Shown one piece after another: positions 22,986 through 34,344 of a stretch of DNA of 64,000 nt. The first letter of the stretch is position 1. Each line of letters opens with the position of its first letter. A program made the position numbers and the translations under genes. The notes beneath the pieces were generated by a model that saw only the letters and a list, made by a program, of their open reading frames with translations, ran no database searches and had not been told where the DNA came from. This DNA comes from Rapana venosa (Eukaryota > Mollusca > Gastropoda > Neogastropoda > Muricidae): assembly GCA_028751875.1 (NCBI GenBank), contig CM054154.1, forward strand, positions 55,825,679 through 55,889,678, in the 5' to 3' direction.

Positions 22986-23034
22986 TTGATAGTTCTGGTC
23001 ATTTCATTTATTTATTATTTTATTATTTTATTTT

Positions 23035-23162
23035 ATTTATTTATTCTTTTATATCGAGGATAATGGAATAAGCACTCATGTGCTTTTTTACATCCAGTCC
23101 CCATGTGTATGTGGTTTTGTAAATTTTGTCATCTGTTTCCACCGGCACACATTTGACATAGT
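23035..23162 (-). repeat. SINE-like dispersed repeat A, tail only (inverted)
   Basis: It contains aggataatggaataagcact and catccagtccccatgtgtat, matching the start of the copy at 30715. Confidence 0.75.
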
Positions 23163-24605
23163 CTGTTGACAGTTCTGGTAATTTCATTTGACATTGTTGA
23201 CAGTTCTGGTCATTTGATCTGTTGACAGTTCTGGTCATTTGACATTGTTGATAGTTCTGGTCATTTGATCTGTTGACAGTTCTGGTCATTTCATCTGTTG
23301 TTGACAGTTCTGGTCATTTCATCTGTTGTGACAGTTCTGGTCATTTCATCTGTTGTTGACAGTTCTGGTCATTTCATCTGTTGTTGACAGTTCTGGTCAT
23401 TTCATCTGTTGTTGACAGTTCTGGTCATTTCATCTGTTGTTGCCAGTTCTGGTCATTTCATCTGTTGTTGACAGTTCTGGTCATTTGATCTGTTGACAGT
23501 TCTGGTCATTTCATCTGTTGTTGACAGTTCTGGTCATTTCATCTGTTGACAGTTCTGGTCATTTCATCTGTTGACAGTTCTGGTCATTTCATCTGTTGTT
23601 GACAGTTCTGGTCATTTCATCTGTTGTTGACAGTTCTGGTCATTTCATCTGTTGACAGTTCTGGTCATTTCATCTGTTGTTGACAGTTCTGGTCATTTCA
23701 TCTGTTGACAGTTCTGATCATTTCATCTGTTGTAGACTTTCATCTGTTGACAGTTCTGGTCATTTCATCTGTTGACAGTTCTGGTCATTTCATCTGTTGT
23801 TGACAGTTCTGGTCATTTCATCTGTTTGACAGTTCTGGTCATTTCATCTTGTTGACAGTTCTGGTCATTTCATCTGTTGACAGTTCTGGTCATTTCATCT
23901 GTTGACAGTTCTGGTCATTTCATCTGTTGACAGTTCTGGTCATTTCATCTGTTGACAGTTCTGGTCATTTCATCTGTTGTTGACAGTTCTGGTCATTTCA
24001 TCTGTTGTTGACAGTTCTGGTCATTTCATCTGTTGACAGTTCTGGTCATTTCATCTGTTGTTGACAGTTCTGGTCATTTCATCTGTTGTTGACAGTTCTG
24101 GTCATTTCATCTGTTGTTGACAGTTCTGGTCATTTCATCTGTTGACAGTTCTGGTCATTTCATCTGTTGACAGTTCTGGTCATTTCATCTGTTGTTGACA
24201 GTTCTGGTCATTTCATCTGTTGACAGTTCTGGTCATTTCATCTGTTGACAGTTCTGGTCATTTCATCTGTTGACAGTTCTGGTCATTTCATCTGTTGACA
24301 GTTCTGGTCATTTCATCTGTTGTTGACAGTTCTGGTCATTTCATCTGTTGACAGTTCTGGTCATTTCATCTGTTGTTGACAGTTCTGGTCATTTCATCTG
24401 TTGACAGTTCTGGTCATTTCATCTGTTGACAGTTCTGGTCATTTCATCTGTTGTGACAGTTCTGGTCATTTCATCTGTTGTTGACAGTTCTGGTCATTTC
24501 ATCTGTTGTTGACAGTTCTGGTCATTTCATCTGTTGACAGTTCTGGTCATTTCATCTGTTGACAGTTCTGGTTATTTCATCTGTTGTTGACAGTTCTGGT
24601 CATTT
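23160..24605. repeat. 25/28-bp minisatellite, about 55 copies
   Basis: The unit is cagttctggtcatttcatct then gttga, or gttgttga in the longer form. The short and long units alternate irregularly. Very low divergence. Confidence 0.97.
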
Positions 24606-25285
24606 CAGTTTGGGTACAGATGCTTTTGTGAAGAAATGTCTGTCTCTTTAAACCAGTTTTCTTGTTATCTGGTTTTAATGGTTCAGAATTTCAGACTGGT
24701 GGCATTCTGTCAGTTTCTTGTTAGTGTTGCTGGCTTTTTTGGTTTTGTTTTTTAACGATTCTCAGTTTTGTTTGTGTGATCTTTTGATACTTCGTTTCAG
24801 CTTTTAATATGTTTTTTTTTCTGGATTTAAAAAAAAAGACAATTCTTTGTGTTGGTGTTGTTTTAAAAGTGATGTTTGGCATGATCTTTATTTATAATCC
24901 ATTGATATATTCCTGCAGTCACTCTTCCAGTCTCTCTTATGAATCTTGTCCTTTGAGCATCAGAATGCTGATGATTCTGGTTTCTTTTCTCTCTGTGTTA
25001 TTTCCAAATTGAAGTTCCGATTTGATTGACAAGATCTGTCAGTATTTATAACATTTTCTTGCTGGATTTCAAATTTGTGACGATTCTTTCTCTGTTCTTG
25101 TCATTTTGATATTGGCATTTGTTTTGTTCTGAATAGTCAATTGATATGTCAAACTCGCTTTTGTCGTGGTTTTGGGGTTGTTGTTTTTTTGGGGGGGGGT
25201 TTGGATTTCACCCATTTTTGATATTTCTGTTTCGATTTCTTTTTCTCTCTTTTGTCAACTATCTTGGATATCTAGATATTTAATA
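24606..25285 (+). other. Unique intronic sequence
   Basis: T-rich unique DNA with a G run at 25190-25200. Nothing else is seen. Confidence 0.5.
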
Positions 25286-25405
25286 CCGCTGAGTCAGAAT
25301 GTGGCTACTTTCATGGCGGGCAAGAATGGTCGCATGTGCAGAAACCTTGCCATTGGTAACTTAGGAGCTCTAGCCGAGGAATAATAATAAAACAAAAAAA
25401 TAACC
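25286..25405 (+). repeat. Dispersed repeat E, copy 1 (+)
   Basis: gagtcagaatgtggctactt ... ggagctctagccgaggaata, with an A-rich tail. Related copies are at 40268-40370 (inverted) and 49000-49120 (direct), with pieces at 27330-27365 and 28105-28145. Confidence 0.7.
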
Positions 25406-25439
25406 CAACCCAGCTTCCTGATTGTGTTTTCCTGTATTG

Positions 25440-25600
25440 ATGTCCTGTTGAAATTGCTGGTGGGTTGGCTGTGTCTGCTAGCACTGCCTCTGGTGTGGCA
25501 GAGGTACTGTGGACACCATGTCCTGTTGAAATTGCTGGTGGGTTGGTTGTGTCTGCTAGCACTGCCTCTGGTGTGGCTGAGGTTCTGTGGACACCATGTC
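25440..25600. repeat. 78-bp tandem duplication
   Basis: tgtcctgttgaaattgctgg starts at 25441 and again at 25519; a third unit is cut off after a few bases. Confidence 0.9.
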
Positions 25601-25714
25601 CTGGACAGCCAAGTCCTTCGCTGTGGTTAGTTTCTTCTTCCCCTCCTCCTCCTCCTCCTCCTTCTATGATGAACGCTCAGACAGCACTGTTGTTGTTGTT
25701 GTTGTTTGTCATAT

Positions 25715-26080
25715 CACCGACAGTGCACTGCGCCGCCATGAAGTGCCAGACAAGTCAGGGGTCTGACTTCTGCATGGGAAAGAACGGTTATCGTTTAAGT
25801 CTTTTGGGGAGAAAAGACAGCAGAATGGACCAAGCAGGCAGGAAACAGACCAGAAGGAGGTGATGGCAGGAAGAAAAGGAGCAAGGCAGAAACAAGGAAA
25901 GACAGCAGAATGGACCAAGCAGGCAGAAAACAGACCAGAAGGAGGTGATGGCAGGAAGAAAAGGAACAAGGCAGAAACAAAGTCAGGGAGATAAAAGAGG
26001 AATTCCTAGCACAGAATTTGCAGAAGGTGGGGATGCTATTTCTTCTGACAGGCCCCCGGCATCCCCACATGGAAGTGCAT
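25715..26080 (+). repeat. Dispersed repeat B, copy 2 (+), with internal 71-bp duplication
   Basis: It runs from aagtgccagacaagtcaggg to aggcccccggcatccccaca. The block agacagcagaatggaccaag occurs twice inside it (25816 and 25899). The inverted copy is at 3890 and another direct copy at 50550. Confidence 0.8.
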
Positions 26081-26326
26081 GGTTTGATGTGTGAATTCTG
26101 TTGTTAATAATCTTTTATACTTGATAATCGCTGTCTTCTGCTGTCTGGGTTTTGTCTTTCTCCGCTGTTTTAAAAATGAATACCCAGTGGCATCGGTTGA
26201 TTCTGTGGACATGCTTTTCTCTGGTCTGTGTTTTGTTTGTTTTATTGAAGTGTTTGTTTTCTTGTAGTCGTTTCTGAACATTCTCCTGGACACTTGTGTG
26301 TCTCCTCATGTGAGGTATTTCACATT

Positions 26327-26617
26327 CTTCTTCTTCTTCCTTTTTTGTCATGTTTCTCCCAAGGGAGGTTTGACATTGATGAGCCTTCTCCATCTCTCTC
26401 TGTTTTGAGCTTCCTCCTTATTTATGCCCCTTTCTCTAAGATCATCTGCAATACAGGCAGCCCAGGTTTTGCTAGGTCTTCCGTTTGGTCTCTTTCCATC
26501 CACTACGAAGTTCATTGCTCTTTTTATGATGTGGTGGTCTGCTTTCCGTTGAACGTGCCCAAACCAGCACAGTCTATTGGTACTAGCTACAGACTTCAGA
26601 TCATCAACTTTGCACAT
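26327..26617 (-). mobile_element. 5'-truncated non-LTR retrotransposon fragment with 16-bp target-site duplication
   Basis: On the - strand this encodes the far C-terminal end of a LINE reverse-transcriptase protein: RLCWFGHVQRKADHHI, then KRAMNFVVDGKRPNGRPSKT and W, followed by a DDLRERGINKEEA-type end. The + strand flanks carry the identical 16-mer TGAGGTATTTCACATT at 26311-26326 and 26618-26633. The (GAA)n-like end next to the left copy is the element's 3' tail. Only about 290 bp were integrated. The LINE clade is not resolved. Confidence 0.88.
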
Positions 26618-26633
26618 TGAGGTATTTCACATT

Positions 26634-27120
26634 GCAGTGTTGAGGCAGAGTTTATTGTCGCTGCACTTCATTGCAGTGTTGAGGCAGTTTATTGTCACTG
26701 CGCTTCAATGCAGTGTTGAGGCAGAGTTTATTGTCACTGCACTTCATTGCAGTGTTGAGGCAGAGTTTATTGTCACTGCACTTCATTGCAGTGTTGAGGC
26801 AGAGTTTATTGTCACTGCACTTCATTGCAGTGTTGAGGCAGTTTATTGTCGCTGCACTTCATTGCAGTGTTGAGGCAGAGTTTATTGTCGCTGCACTTCA
26901 TTGCAGTGTTGAGGCAGAGTTTATTGTCGCTGCACTTCATTGCAGTGTTGAGGCAGAGTTTATTGTCACTGCACTTCATTGCAGTGTTGAGGCAGTTTAT
27001 TGTCACTGCACTTCATTGCAGTGTTGAGGCAGAGTTTATTGTCACTGCACTTCATTGCAGTGTTGAGGCAGAGTTTATTGTCACTGCACTTCATTGCAGA
27101 GTTGAGGCAGAGTTTATCAG
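26634..27120. repeat. 39/34-bp minisatellite, about 13 copies
   Basis: The unit is cattgcagtgttgaggcaga followed by gtttattgtcactgcactt. Shorter units lack five bases. It starts exactly at the right-hand target-site duplication of the LINE fragment. Confidence 0.95.
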
Positions 27121-27441
27121 GCATGTTTAGTCTGGCGTAGCCCATCCCTCTCCAGGTTGCAGGGTGCATGCTGGGCTTGTCAAAGTCCTCCACACCACCA
27201 GCTTTAGCTGATCTCTTCACTGAAAGGTGAAAGGTTTTTTTTTATATGTTCTAAAGGTGTTCTCTGTGTGTTCCTGCAAGGCCCTTCATGTATAGTGCCG
27301 TTGAAAAGACTGAGGGACCGTCTGCCCACCTTGAAGGTAGCCGCATTCTGACTTGAGGGAGGATGGCTGAACACCACACCAGTGTGCTTGCAGTTGTTAA
27401 AAAAATGAAATAAAATACAATGGTCATTCGTTGTCTCTCTC
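27120..27441 (+). other. Intronic spacer between two LINE fragments
   Basis: Mostly unique; a piece of dispersed repeat E (gaaggtagccgcattctgac) lies at 27335-27355. Confidence 0.5.
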
Positions 27442-28100
27442 TCACTCACTCATCCCTTGGTCGGGACGACCGTTGGGGTACCCGCACGGACGCTGCAAGT
27501 GGACCGCCAAATGGTTCTGTCCTGGGCTGCTTTCAGGAGGTTTGGTACAGTGAGGCCGGTCCACTCCTTGATGTTGGATATCCAGCTTTTGCGTGGTCGT
27601 CCCTGCCTCCTTGCTCCTTCCACCATTCCCTGCAGGGACTGTCTTTGACAGGCTGTTATGCCTTGTTGTGTGGCCAAACCATTTCAGTTTCCTCCGTTTG
27701 ACTGTATCTAGCAATGGTTCTTGTTTGCCAGCCAGTGCCTCGATCTGCTGCCAGACGTAGTCGTTGGTTTTACTGTCTCTGTAGGTGATGTTCAGGATCC
27801 GCCTGAGGCACTTCATCTCAAAGACTTGAATGCGACGTTCTAAATCGGCAGTAAGTGTCCATGCTGCACAGCTGTACAAGGCAATGGATGTGACGAGTGC
27901 CTTGTAGAGTCTGACCTTAGTGTGGGTTCTGATGTTGTGGTTTCTCCACACTTTCGCCAGCTTAGTCATGGAGGAGAGTGCCACAGCAAGTCTGATCTTC
28001 ACCTCTTGTGTGCTCGTACCTTCTTTGGTGATGACTGCTCCAAGGTACTTGAAAGTTTCCACATCCTCTAGTGTCTCGCCACTCATCTTGTCACCAGCAC
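27442..28100 (-). pseudogene. Non-LTR retrotransposon reverse-transcriptase C-terminus, frameshifted
   Basis: On the - strand from about 28086 the frame gives VETFKYLGAVITKEGT, LYKALVTSIALYSCAAWTL, FEMKCLRRIL and KRRKLKWFGHTTRH. These are the post-catalytic 'YLG' and 'LYSCAAWTL' motifs and the zinc-knuckle-side tail common in jockey/CR1/RTE-type LINEs. Near 27635 an apparent extra base moves the continuation (VEGARRQGRPRKSW, then NIKEWTGL) into another frame, ending at a stop near 27450. The catalytic reverse-transcriptase and endonuclease domains are absent (5' truncation). It is a dead insertion in the intron, antisense to VPS13. Confidence 0.9.
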
Positions 28101-28384
28101 CAAATGTCGCCCTGTGGTGAACCTCGGGGCTCTAGCCAAGGAAGGACAGACAAAGACGAAGTACTACCAGTTTGACACTGTGACCTCTAGGCTTCTGCCC
28201 CCCCCATCCCTTCTCTCCCCCCCCCCCTTCCCTCCAGTCTCACAAGGAAAAAAAAGTCCAGATGTCAGTGGCCCCCTGTTCAAAGTGTGCATGCTGTCAG
28301 CGTTGCTTCCTGGTTGTGGGGTGGAGGAGGAGGAGGAGTGCTGCAGGGCCGTGGTGGGAAGAAAGAGGGGCAGTGTGCTGTGTG

Positions 28385-28870
28385 GCAGAGGACGGTGATG
28401 TAGAAGGTGGTGATGTAGGTGATGATGTAGTAGGTGGTGATGTAGGTGGTGATGTAGGTGGTGATGTAGTAGGTGATGATGCAGGTGGTGATGTAGTAGG
28501 TGGTGATGTAGTAGGTGGTGATGTAGTAGGTGGTGATGTAGTAGGTGGTGATGTAGTAGGTGGTGATGTAGTAGGTGGTGATGTAGTAGGTGGTGATGAT
28601 GTAGGTGGCGATGATGTAGGGGGCGATGATGTAGGGGGCGATGTAGGGGGCGATGATGTAGGGGGCGATGATGTAGGGGGTGATGATGTAGGGGGTGATG
28701 ATGTAGGGGTGATGATGTAGGGGTGATGATGTAGGGGTGATGAGGTGGCGATGTAGGTGGCGATGTAGGTGGTGATGTAGGTGGCGATGTAGGTGGCGAT
28801 GTAGGTGGCGATGTAGGTGGTGATGATGATGTAGGTGATGATGTAGGTGATGATGTAGGTGATGTCCTGC
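28385..28870. repeat. GATGTAGTAGGTGGT 15-bp and 12-bp repeat
   Basis: Imperfect gtgatgtagtaggtg units grading into gatgtagggggcgat and gatgtaggtggcgat. Confidence 0.93.
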
Positions 28871-29320
28871 CACCTCAGGGAAGGGCACCACACAGCGCGC
28901 TGCCTGAAGGAGGGCGACACCTCTTTTTCCAAACTGCCTCTTTTGCTTTGGAGGTGGTTTTTCTGCTGTTGTGGAGGGAGGTAGCCCCTGCAGTCTGTGT
29001 ACGACACTCCAGGGATGGTCTCTGACCATTCTTCGAAGAGGAGGTGGTGGTAGTGCTCCTTTGACACATGGTGTTGATGTGAGCGCAGGAAAATGCAGTT
29101 TTCTTTTGACGGTTTTAAGTCGGGGATGTGGTGTATGCTGTGTACCAGTCTCCTGGCTCTTGTGTTTGGGTTTTCTTGTCTTTTAGTTTATTTTCTTGTC
29201 TTTTCTTGTCTTTTTTAAAATACAGTTTTGGAACAGAAAAATGTGGGTTTTTGGTGACATAAGGAACACGATGCTTTTTATTCATGGGGTGACCAATGTC
29301 TCTTCCTGCCCCCTCTTCCA
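28871..29320 (+). other. Unique intronic sequence
   Basis: No VPS13-like frame and no repeat is recognised. Confidence 0.5.
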
Positions 29321-29334
29321 AATGGACTTTTTGT

Positions 29335-29692
29335 TGTGTGTATGTTTGCCTGATGGTTATGAATGAGATGTGTGTTTGCCTGATGGTTATGAATGAGATG
29401 TGTGTTTGCCTGATGGTTATGAATGAGATGTGTGTTTGCCTGATGGTTATGAATGAGATGTGTGTTTGCCTGATGGTTATGAATGAGATGTGTGTTTGCC
29501 TGATGGTTATGAAAGAGATGTGTGTTTGCCTGATGGTTATGAATGAGATGTGTGTTTGCCTGATGGTTATGAATGAGATGTGTGTTTGCCTGATGGTTAT
29601 GAAAGAGATGTGTGTTTGCCTGATGGTTATGAAGAGATGTGTGTTTGCCTGATGGTTATGAATGAGATGTGTGTTTGCCTGATGGTTATGAA
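29335..29692. repeat. 30-bp minisatellite, 12 copies
   Basis: The unit is tgtgtttgcctgatggttat and gaatgagatg. It is nearly perfect and frame-preserving. Confidence 0.96.
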
Positions 29693-30714
29693 TGGAAATG
29701 GTGGTAAAGACTGAGGGCATGTGGGGCACCCAAACCACAATGGTTCGGGATCTTGGTGATTCACAGTGGCGGTGTTTTGGTGAGCTGGAGTGTGTGTGTG
29801 TGTAGGTGATCACTTTTCCCCACAAATCATCTGTTGTTGTTGTTTTTGGTTCATTGTACATGGGCCATTATATTTAAGTAATATTCACCTCACAAAAAGA
29901 CATGGGAATCAGCACAAATGCTGGTCATGCCATCGCCTACAGCCTGTCAGGAGGAGTTAGGACCATTAATGTGGGAGTTATGATGTTGAAATCCTTTCTG
30001 TATTGTGGGGGAATTTTAGTAGTGAAAAAGTGCATTTTTTGCTTAAAGGCATTTATTTATATATTAATAATTGCTCCTGAGGAGCCGTAGAAAATGTGTA
30101 AAGAATGGTGAACCAAAAGAATTAATTATATCAATCACAGTGTTATGTACAGAGTGAAACAATTTTTCAGATTGTTGTTATGTTCCAATATGGCCACTGT
30201 AACCATTAGCAACCTCTTACAGTTTGATCAGATTACTCCTATAACAGTTTGTGTCACTTAGGAATTGCTAAAAGTGTTGTTTTTGTCTGTTTGGGTGCCA
30301 AACATCCCCTTACCATTTTCAATCCCATCTGTGCTCTCCCCCTGCCCCTCTTCAGAACTTTGTCTTCCCCCCGCTGTTGCTGCTCCCCTCCCTTCCACCA
30401 CCTCCCCATCCCTTCTCCCTCCCTCAGGTTCCCCTCCTCCACCCCACTGACAAGCCAACAGTTGAGGATTGGGGGGGGGGGTGTCTTTTTTTGTCATTGT
30501 CAATTCTGATTGTTGTGAGTTCCTGCATTTTTAAAAAGTTTTTTAGGGGGGTGGTTTTTTTGTGTGGATGATGTTTATGAGGTGTTCTTAGCTCTTAAAG
30601 TTTCTTCTATACAAGTACAAAGTACCGGTGTAAAAATCTCTGTTGGTGTGCAGTTTTTTTTAAAGACATTTTTTTAGATCCACTTGATTATTTTGTTTAT
30701 TTCGTTATTTGCTC
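29693..30714 (+). other. Unique intronic sequence
   Basis: A C-rich patch at 30330-30450 and a G run near 30470. No exon or known repeat is recognised. Confidence 0.5.
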
Positions 30715-30945
30715 TCCTTTTTCAAGGATAATGGAATAAACACTTCATGTGTTTTTTTCCATCCAGTTCTCATGTGTATGCAGTTTTGTAAATGTTGTCG
30801 TCTGTTCCCACAAGCACACAGTAACCTACTCTTCTGAAAAGCGGAACGGGTTTTAATGTGTGCGCAAGATGTTATGTGTGCGTTTGCACACTGGACCTCG
30901 GTTTATAGTCTCATCCAAAGGACTTTTGGGGAGAGTGGAGTTGGT
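30715..30945 (-). repeat. SINE-like dispersed repeat A, tail and centre (inverted)
   Basis: It contains ataatggaataaacacttca, ctactcttctgaaaagcgga and ggacctcggtttatagtctc. The last block is also inside the tRNA-derived SINE at 15590-15968. Confidence 0.8.
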
Positions 30946-31545
30946 ACTGATTAAAAATTGTTAAAAATATGAAAACTTATTTATAGCAAAATGGCCACCA
31001 GTGAATACTAATATTAAATGACATTGAAATTCAAACTCTTCTTCTGATATTCAAAATCTGGGGGGTTTGCATGTTTTTCAGTGATTTTAGAAGTATACTA
31101 TGGCAGCAAAACCCAACAAGATTTGCGAAAGTATCCATGAGTCTGGGGTTTTTGGTGTGTGTGTGTGTGTGTGTGTGGCACTGTCACCTAATCATGTGTA
31201 TGCCAAAGTACCAACCTGCATGGCCTTTGCTGTGAGGGAGAACCAACACATTGAATTAACCAAAGGAAAAACCCTGCCATTAACCCAGCTGCCAGCAGAA
31301 GTATTGTGCTGCACTGTCTGAGGATCTCGGCTAAAATGCTGTGCACGACTGACTGGTCCTGCAATGAGCAAGGTTGCAGCGTTGGCCTGTCTGGGAGCAA
31401 CAGAAGTAGTCGTCGTTGTCGTCGCTGGTGGTGGTGGTGGTCTTCCTGGCCACTCGCCAGGGTCACTCTCTGAACCTCGCTGTCTCTTTCTGCCCTGGTC
31501 TCATTGGCTCTCTGCTTTCCTGAACTCGCGCTTTGTCTGGCTGGC
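30946..31545 (+). other. Unique intronic sequence with one TG run
   Basis: A TG run at 31157-31178 and GTC/GTGG repeats near 31405-31440. No exon is recognised. Confidence 0.5.
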
Positions 31546-31935
31546 CTGAGTGTCTGGCTGTCTTGGTCTCTGTGTGTCTGTCTCCCTGAATGTCTTTCTT
31601 TGCCTCTCTCTGTCTGTGTGTGTCTGACTCTCACTCTCTGTCTCTCTGTTTTCCTGTCTGTCTCTTCTCTGTCTCTCTGTTTTCCTGTCTGTCTCTCTTT
31701 TTCCTGTCTTCTTTTTTCCTGTCTGTCTTTCTCTGTCTCTCTGTTTTCCTGTCTGTCCTTTTTTTTCTGTCTGTCTCTGTCTCCATGTCTGTGACTGTCT
31801 GTCTCTTGATCTCTGTCTCCAAGTCTGTGACTGTCTGTCTCTTGATCTCTGTCTCCAAGTCTGTCTGTTCTGTGTGTTTATGTCTTTCTCTGCCTCCTTG
31901 TGTCTCTGTCTCTGTGCCTGTCTCTTTCTCCTGAA
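31546..31935. repeat. CTGT/CTCT pyrimidine-rich repeat
   Basis: Imperfect tctgtctctctgttttcctg units. Confidence 0.9.
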
Positions 31936-32245
31936 TGTCTATCTTAGGCCTCCCCCCCTCCTTTCTTTTTATTGCAGTGCATGTGTGTGTGTAGAGAGGT
32001 TTATTATTGTTGTTATTATTAATCTGATGACAGTGGTAATGATAAGGTCTTCTTAATCACTCAGCGATTTGTTTCTCTCTTTCTTTCTTTCTCTCTCTCA
32101 CACATTAATTCTCTCTCTCTGTCTCTCTGACTCTCTCTGTCTCTGTATCAGTGTTTTTGTCCCTCTTTGTTGCGATTCGTTGTGATATATGTATATATAT
32201 ATATGTTTTGTTGTTGTTTTTTAAAATTAATATTAAGTTAAGTGA
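31936..32245 (+). other. Intronic sequence with short CT and AT repeats
   Basis: CT-rich at 32070-32150 and a (TA)n run at 32190-32203. Nothing else. Confidence 0.5.
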
Positions 32246-32249
32246 ATAT

Positions 32250-33108
32250 TGTTTATGATGATGATGATGAAAGTGTTATTGTTGATGACAATGGCAGTGT
32301 TATTCATAACAAAGGTGATGCTGCTGCCGATGATAATGGCAGCGTTGCCGATGATAATGGAAGCGTTGCTGATGATAATGGCAGTGTTGCTGATGATAAA
32401 GGCAGTTTAAAAAAAATAATGATGATGGCAATGTTTTTGATGATGGTGATAATGGCAGTGTTGTTGATAATAATGGCAGTGTTTTTGATGATGATGACGG
32501 TGATGGCAATGTTTTTGATGATGGTGATAATGGCAGTGTTGTTGATAATAATGGCAATGTTGTTGATGATGATGACGGTGATGGCAATGTTTTTGATGAT
32601 AATGGTAGTGTTGTTGATAACAATGGCATTGTTTTTGAGGATGATGATGACAATGTTTTTGATGATAATGGCAGTGTTTTTGAGGATGATGACGGTGATG
32701 GCAATGTTTTTGATGATAATGGTAGTGTTGTTGATAACAATGGCAATGTTTTTGAGGATGATGATGACAATGTTTTTGATGATAATGGCAGTGTTGTTGA
32801 TAATAATGGCAATGTTTTTGATGATGAGGACGGTGATGGCAATGTTTTTTGATGATGATGAGGATAATGGAAATGGTCATGTGATGGTCGTATCAGACAA
32901 TGGTGGTGTGTGTTCAGCCATTGTTCTGATAACTAACTTGAGCATTGTCATTAAGAAAGACAGGGATGACAACGGCATGGACGAGGATGATGATAGTGAT
33001 GGTGGTAATGATAATGATATTGATGACATTGATGATGATATGATGACATTGATGATAATGACATTGATGACATTGATGATGATGATATTCATGATGATGA
33101 TGATGTCT
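32250..33108. repeat. GAT-based complex minisatellite up to exon 6
   Basis: Units such as ggcaatgtttttgatgatga and taatggcagtgttgttgata in a higher-order mix. It runs to within a few bases of the exon 6 acceptor (33112). Confidence 0.93.
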
Positions 33109-33112
33109 GCAG

Positions 33113-33232
33113 CTGGTGATGAAGCTGCCGTCATTGGTGATCAAACTGGAAGGGGGCATCGGGCACCGAACCGTTCCCCTCCTCCTGGTGGAGTCCTCCT
33201 TCCAGGCCCAAGTCAGGAACTGGAGCTCACAG
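33113..33232 (+). CDS. VPS13: VPS13 exon 6 of window
   Basis: 40 codons, phase 0. The acceptor is gatgtctgcag and the donor gtaact. The product is LVMKLPSLVIKLEGGIGHRT then VPLLLVESSFQAQVRNWSSQ. This is a highly characteristic VPS13A/C-type run ('L-E-x-G-x-G-x-R-T-x-P-x-L-L-x-x-S-S-F' and 'N-W-S-S'). The acceptor lies directly after a long GAT-rich simple repeat. Confidence 0.95.
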
Positions 33233-33289
33233 GTAACTCGCACACAGTAGGGCTCTTTGAGGATGAGCACCACGCCGTAACAGAAAGAA

Positions 33290-33330
33290 CACAGACACAC
33301 AGACACACAGACAGACAGACAGAGAGGTTG
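33290..33330. repeat. ACAG/CACAGA short repeat
   Basis: acacacagacacacagacag run in the intron after exon 6. Confidence 0.85.
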
Positions 33331-33399
33331 ATTGGTGGGGGGGATGTTTCTTGGTGAGGCCACAGCCAGTAGTGAAGGGAAAGTGAGCAAATCAGCAAA

Positions 33400-33866
33400 A
33401 ACGTTCCAACAAGTAGACAGTCAACATTTGAGAGTCATAATAATGAACTCTGACGTTAAATTGACAGAAAAAGGGGGGGAGAGAGAAGGAAGCAGCTGAT
33501 CATCTGTTTGACCTAGGAAAGGTGCATCTAATGACCTCTGACCGATTGATGTACAAATGACCTTTACATTTTTTTACCAGTTAATTTGAAGCACTTTTAT
33601 TGTAATTTGCTTTTCCTGCAATTTTTCAGAAAGAAATATGTTTTACTGATGACATGGATCAGGGCCATTGATGATCTGACCTTGTGTACATCTGATCTTT
33701 GACCTCCACCTTCAATGCCATTTATTTTTCTGTAATTTTATTTGATCTTTAATTCCTCTGAAAGAATTTTTTCATTCAATCTCTCTCCCCCCCCCCCCTT
33801 AATAATCCTGATAACCTTGGCTTGGATAGTTGTCACTGCTGACCTCTGTGTGACCTTGGAGTACAG
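33400..33866 (+). other. Unique intronic sequence before exon 7
   Basis: A loose repetition of tgacctttgacctc-like words; no exon other than the one at 33867. Confidence 0.5.
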
Positions 33867-33995
33867 ATGATGGTGGAGGGCAGCCTTGACCTTGAGGTGG
33901 GCTACTACAACGAGAAGCTGGCGGTGTGGGAACCCTTGATAGAGCCCGTGTTTGAGGAGGACGGCAAACAGCGGCCCTGGCAGATCAATCTGGAG
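33867..33995 (+). CDS. VPS13: VPS13 exon 7 of window (YYNEKLAVWEPLIEP)
   Basis: 43 codons, phase 0. The acceptor is ggagtacag and the donor gtaggt. The product contains LDLEVGYYNEKLAVWEPLIE followed by an acidic turn and QRPWQINLE. The 'Y-Y-N-E-x-L-x-V-W-E-P-L-I-E-P' signature is one of the best landmarks of the VPS13 family just before the VAB region. Confidence 0.97.
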
Positions 33996-34109
33996 GTAGG
34001 TCACCGCTTCTGCTGCTCACCATATGTGCACGTTAAAGAACCTTCGACAGCAATGCGGGTGTCCCTGGCAAAGAACGTAGAGAAACTGCCTCTCCTGACT
34101 TGACTTGAC

Positions 34110-34240
34110 TTGGTAGTAGCAGTAATATTGATGATGATGATGATAATAACAAAAGTAGTAATGATGATGATAACAACAACAGTAGTGATGATGATGATGA
34201 TGATGATGATAATGATGGAAGTAGTAATATAGATAATAAT
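34110..34240. repeat. GAT trinucleotide repeat
   Basis: gatgatgatgataataac and similar. Confidence 0.9.
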
Positions 34241-34284
34241 GATGACACTGCTACCAGGTCAAGAAGAACTTAGACTATACTATA

Positions 34285-34344
34285 TCACCACTACTGCTGC
34301 TGCTACTACTACTACTACTACAGCTACTACTACAACTACTACTA
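34285..34344. repeat. CTA array, left part
   Basis: ctactactactactacagct up to the left end of the inserted element; continues after it at 35944. Confidence 0.9.

Noticed and set aside
26348..26617. Small host gene with its own start codon
   Set aside because: The ATG lies at the insertion edge by chance; the frame is a LINE tail between target-site duplications.
27442..28086. Intact host gene on the - strand
   Set aside because: It is the C-terminal remnant of a LINE reverse-transcriptase protein, with a frame break and no catalytic domain.
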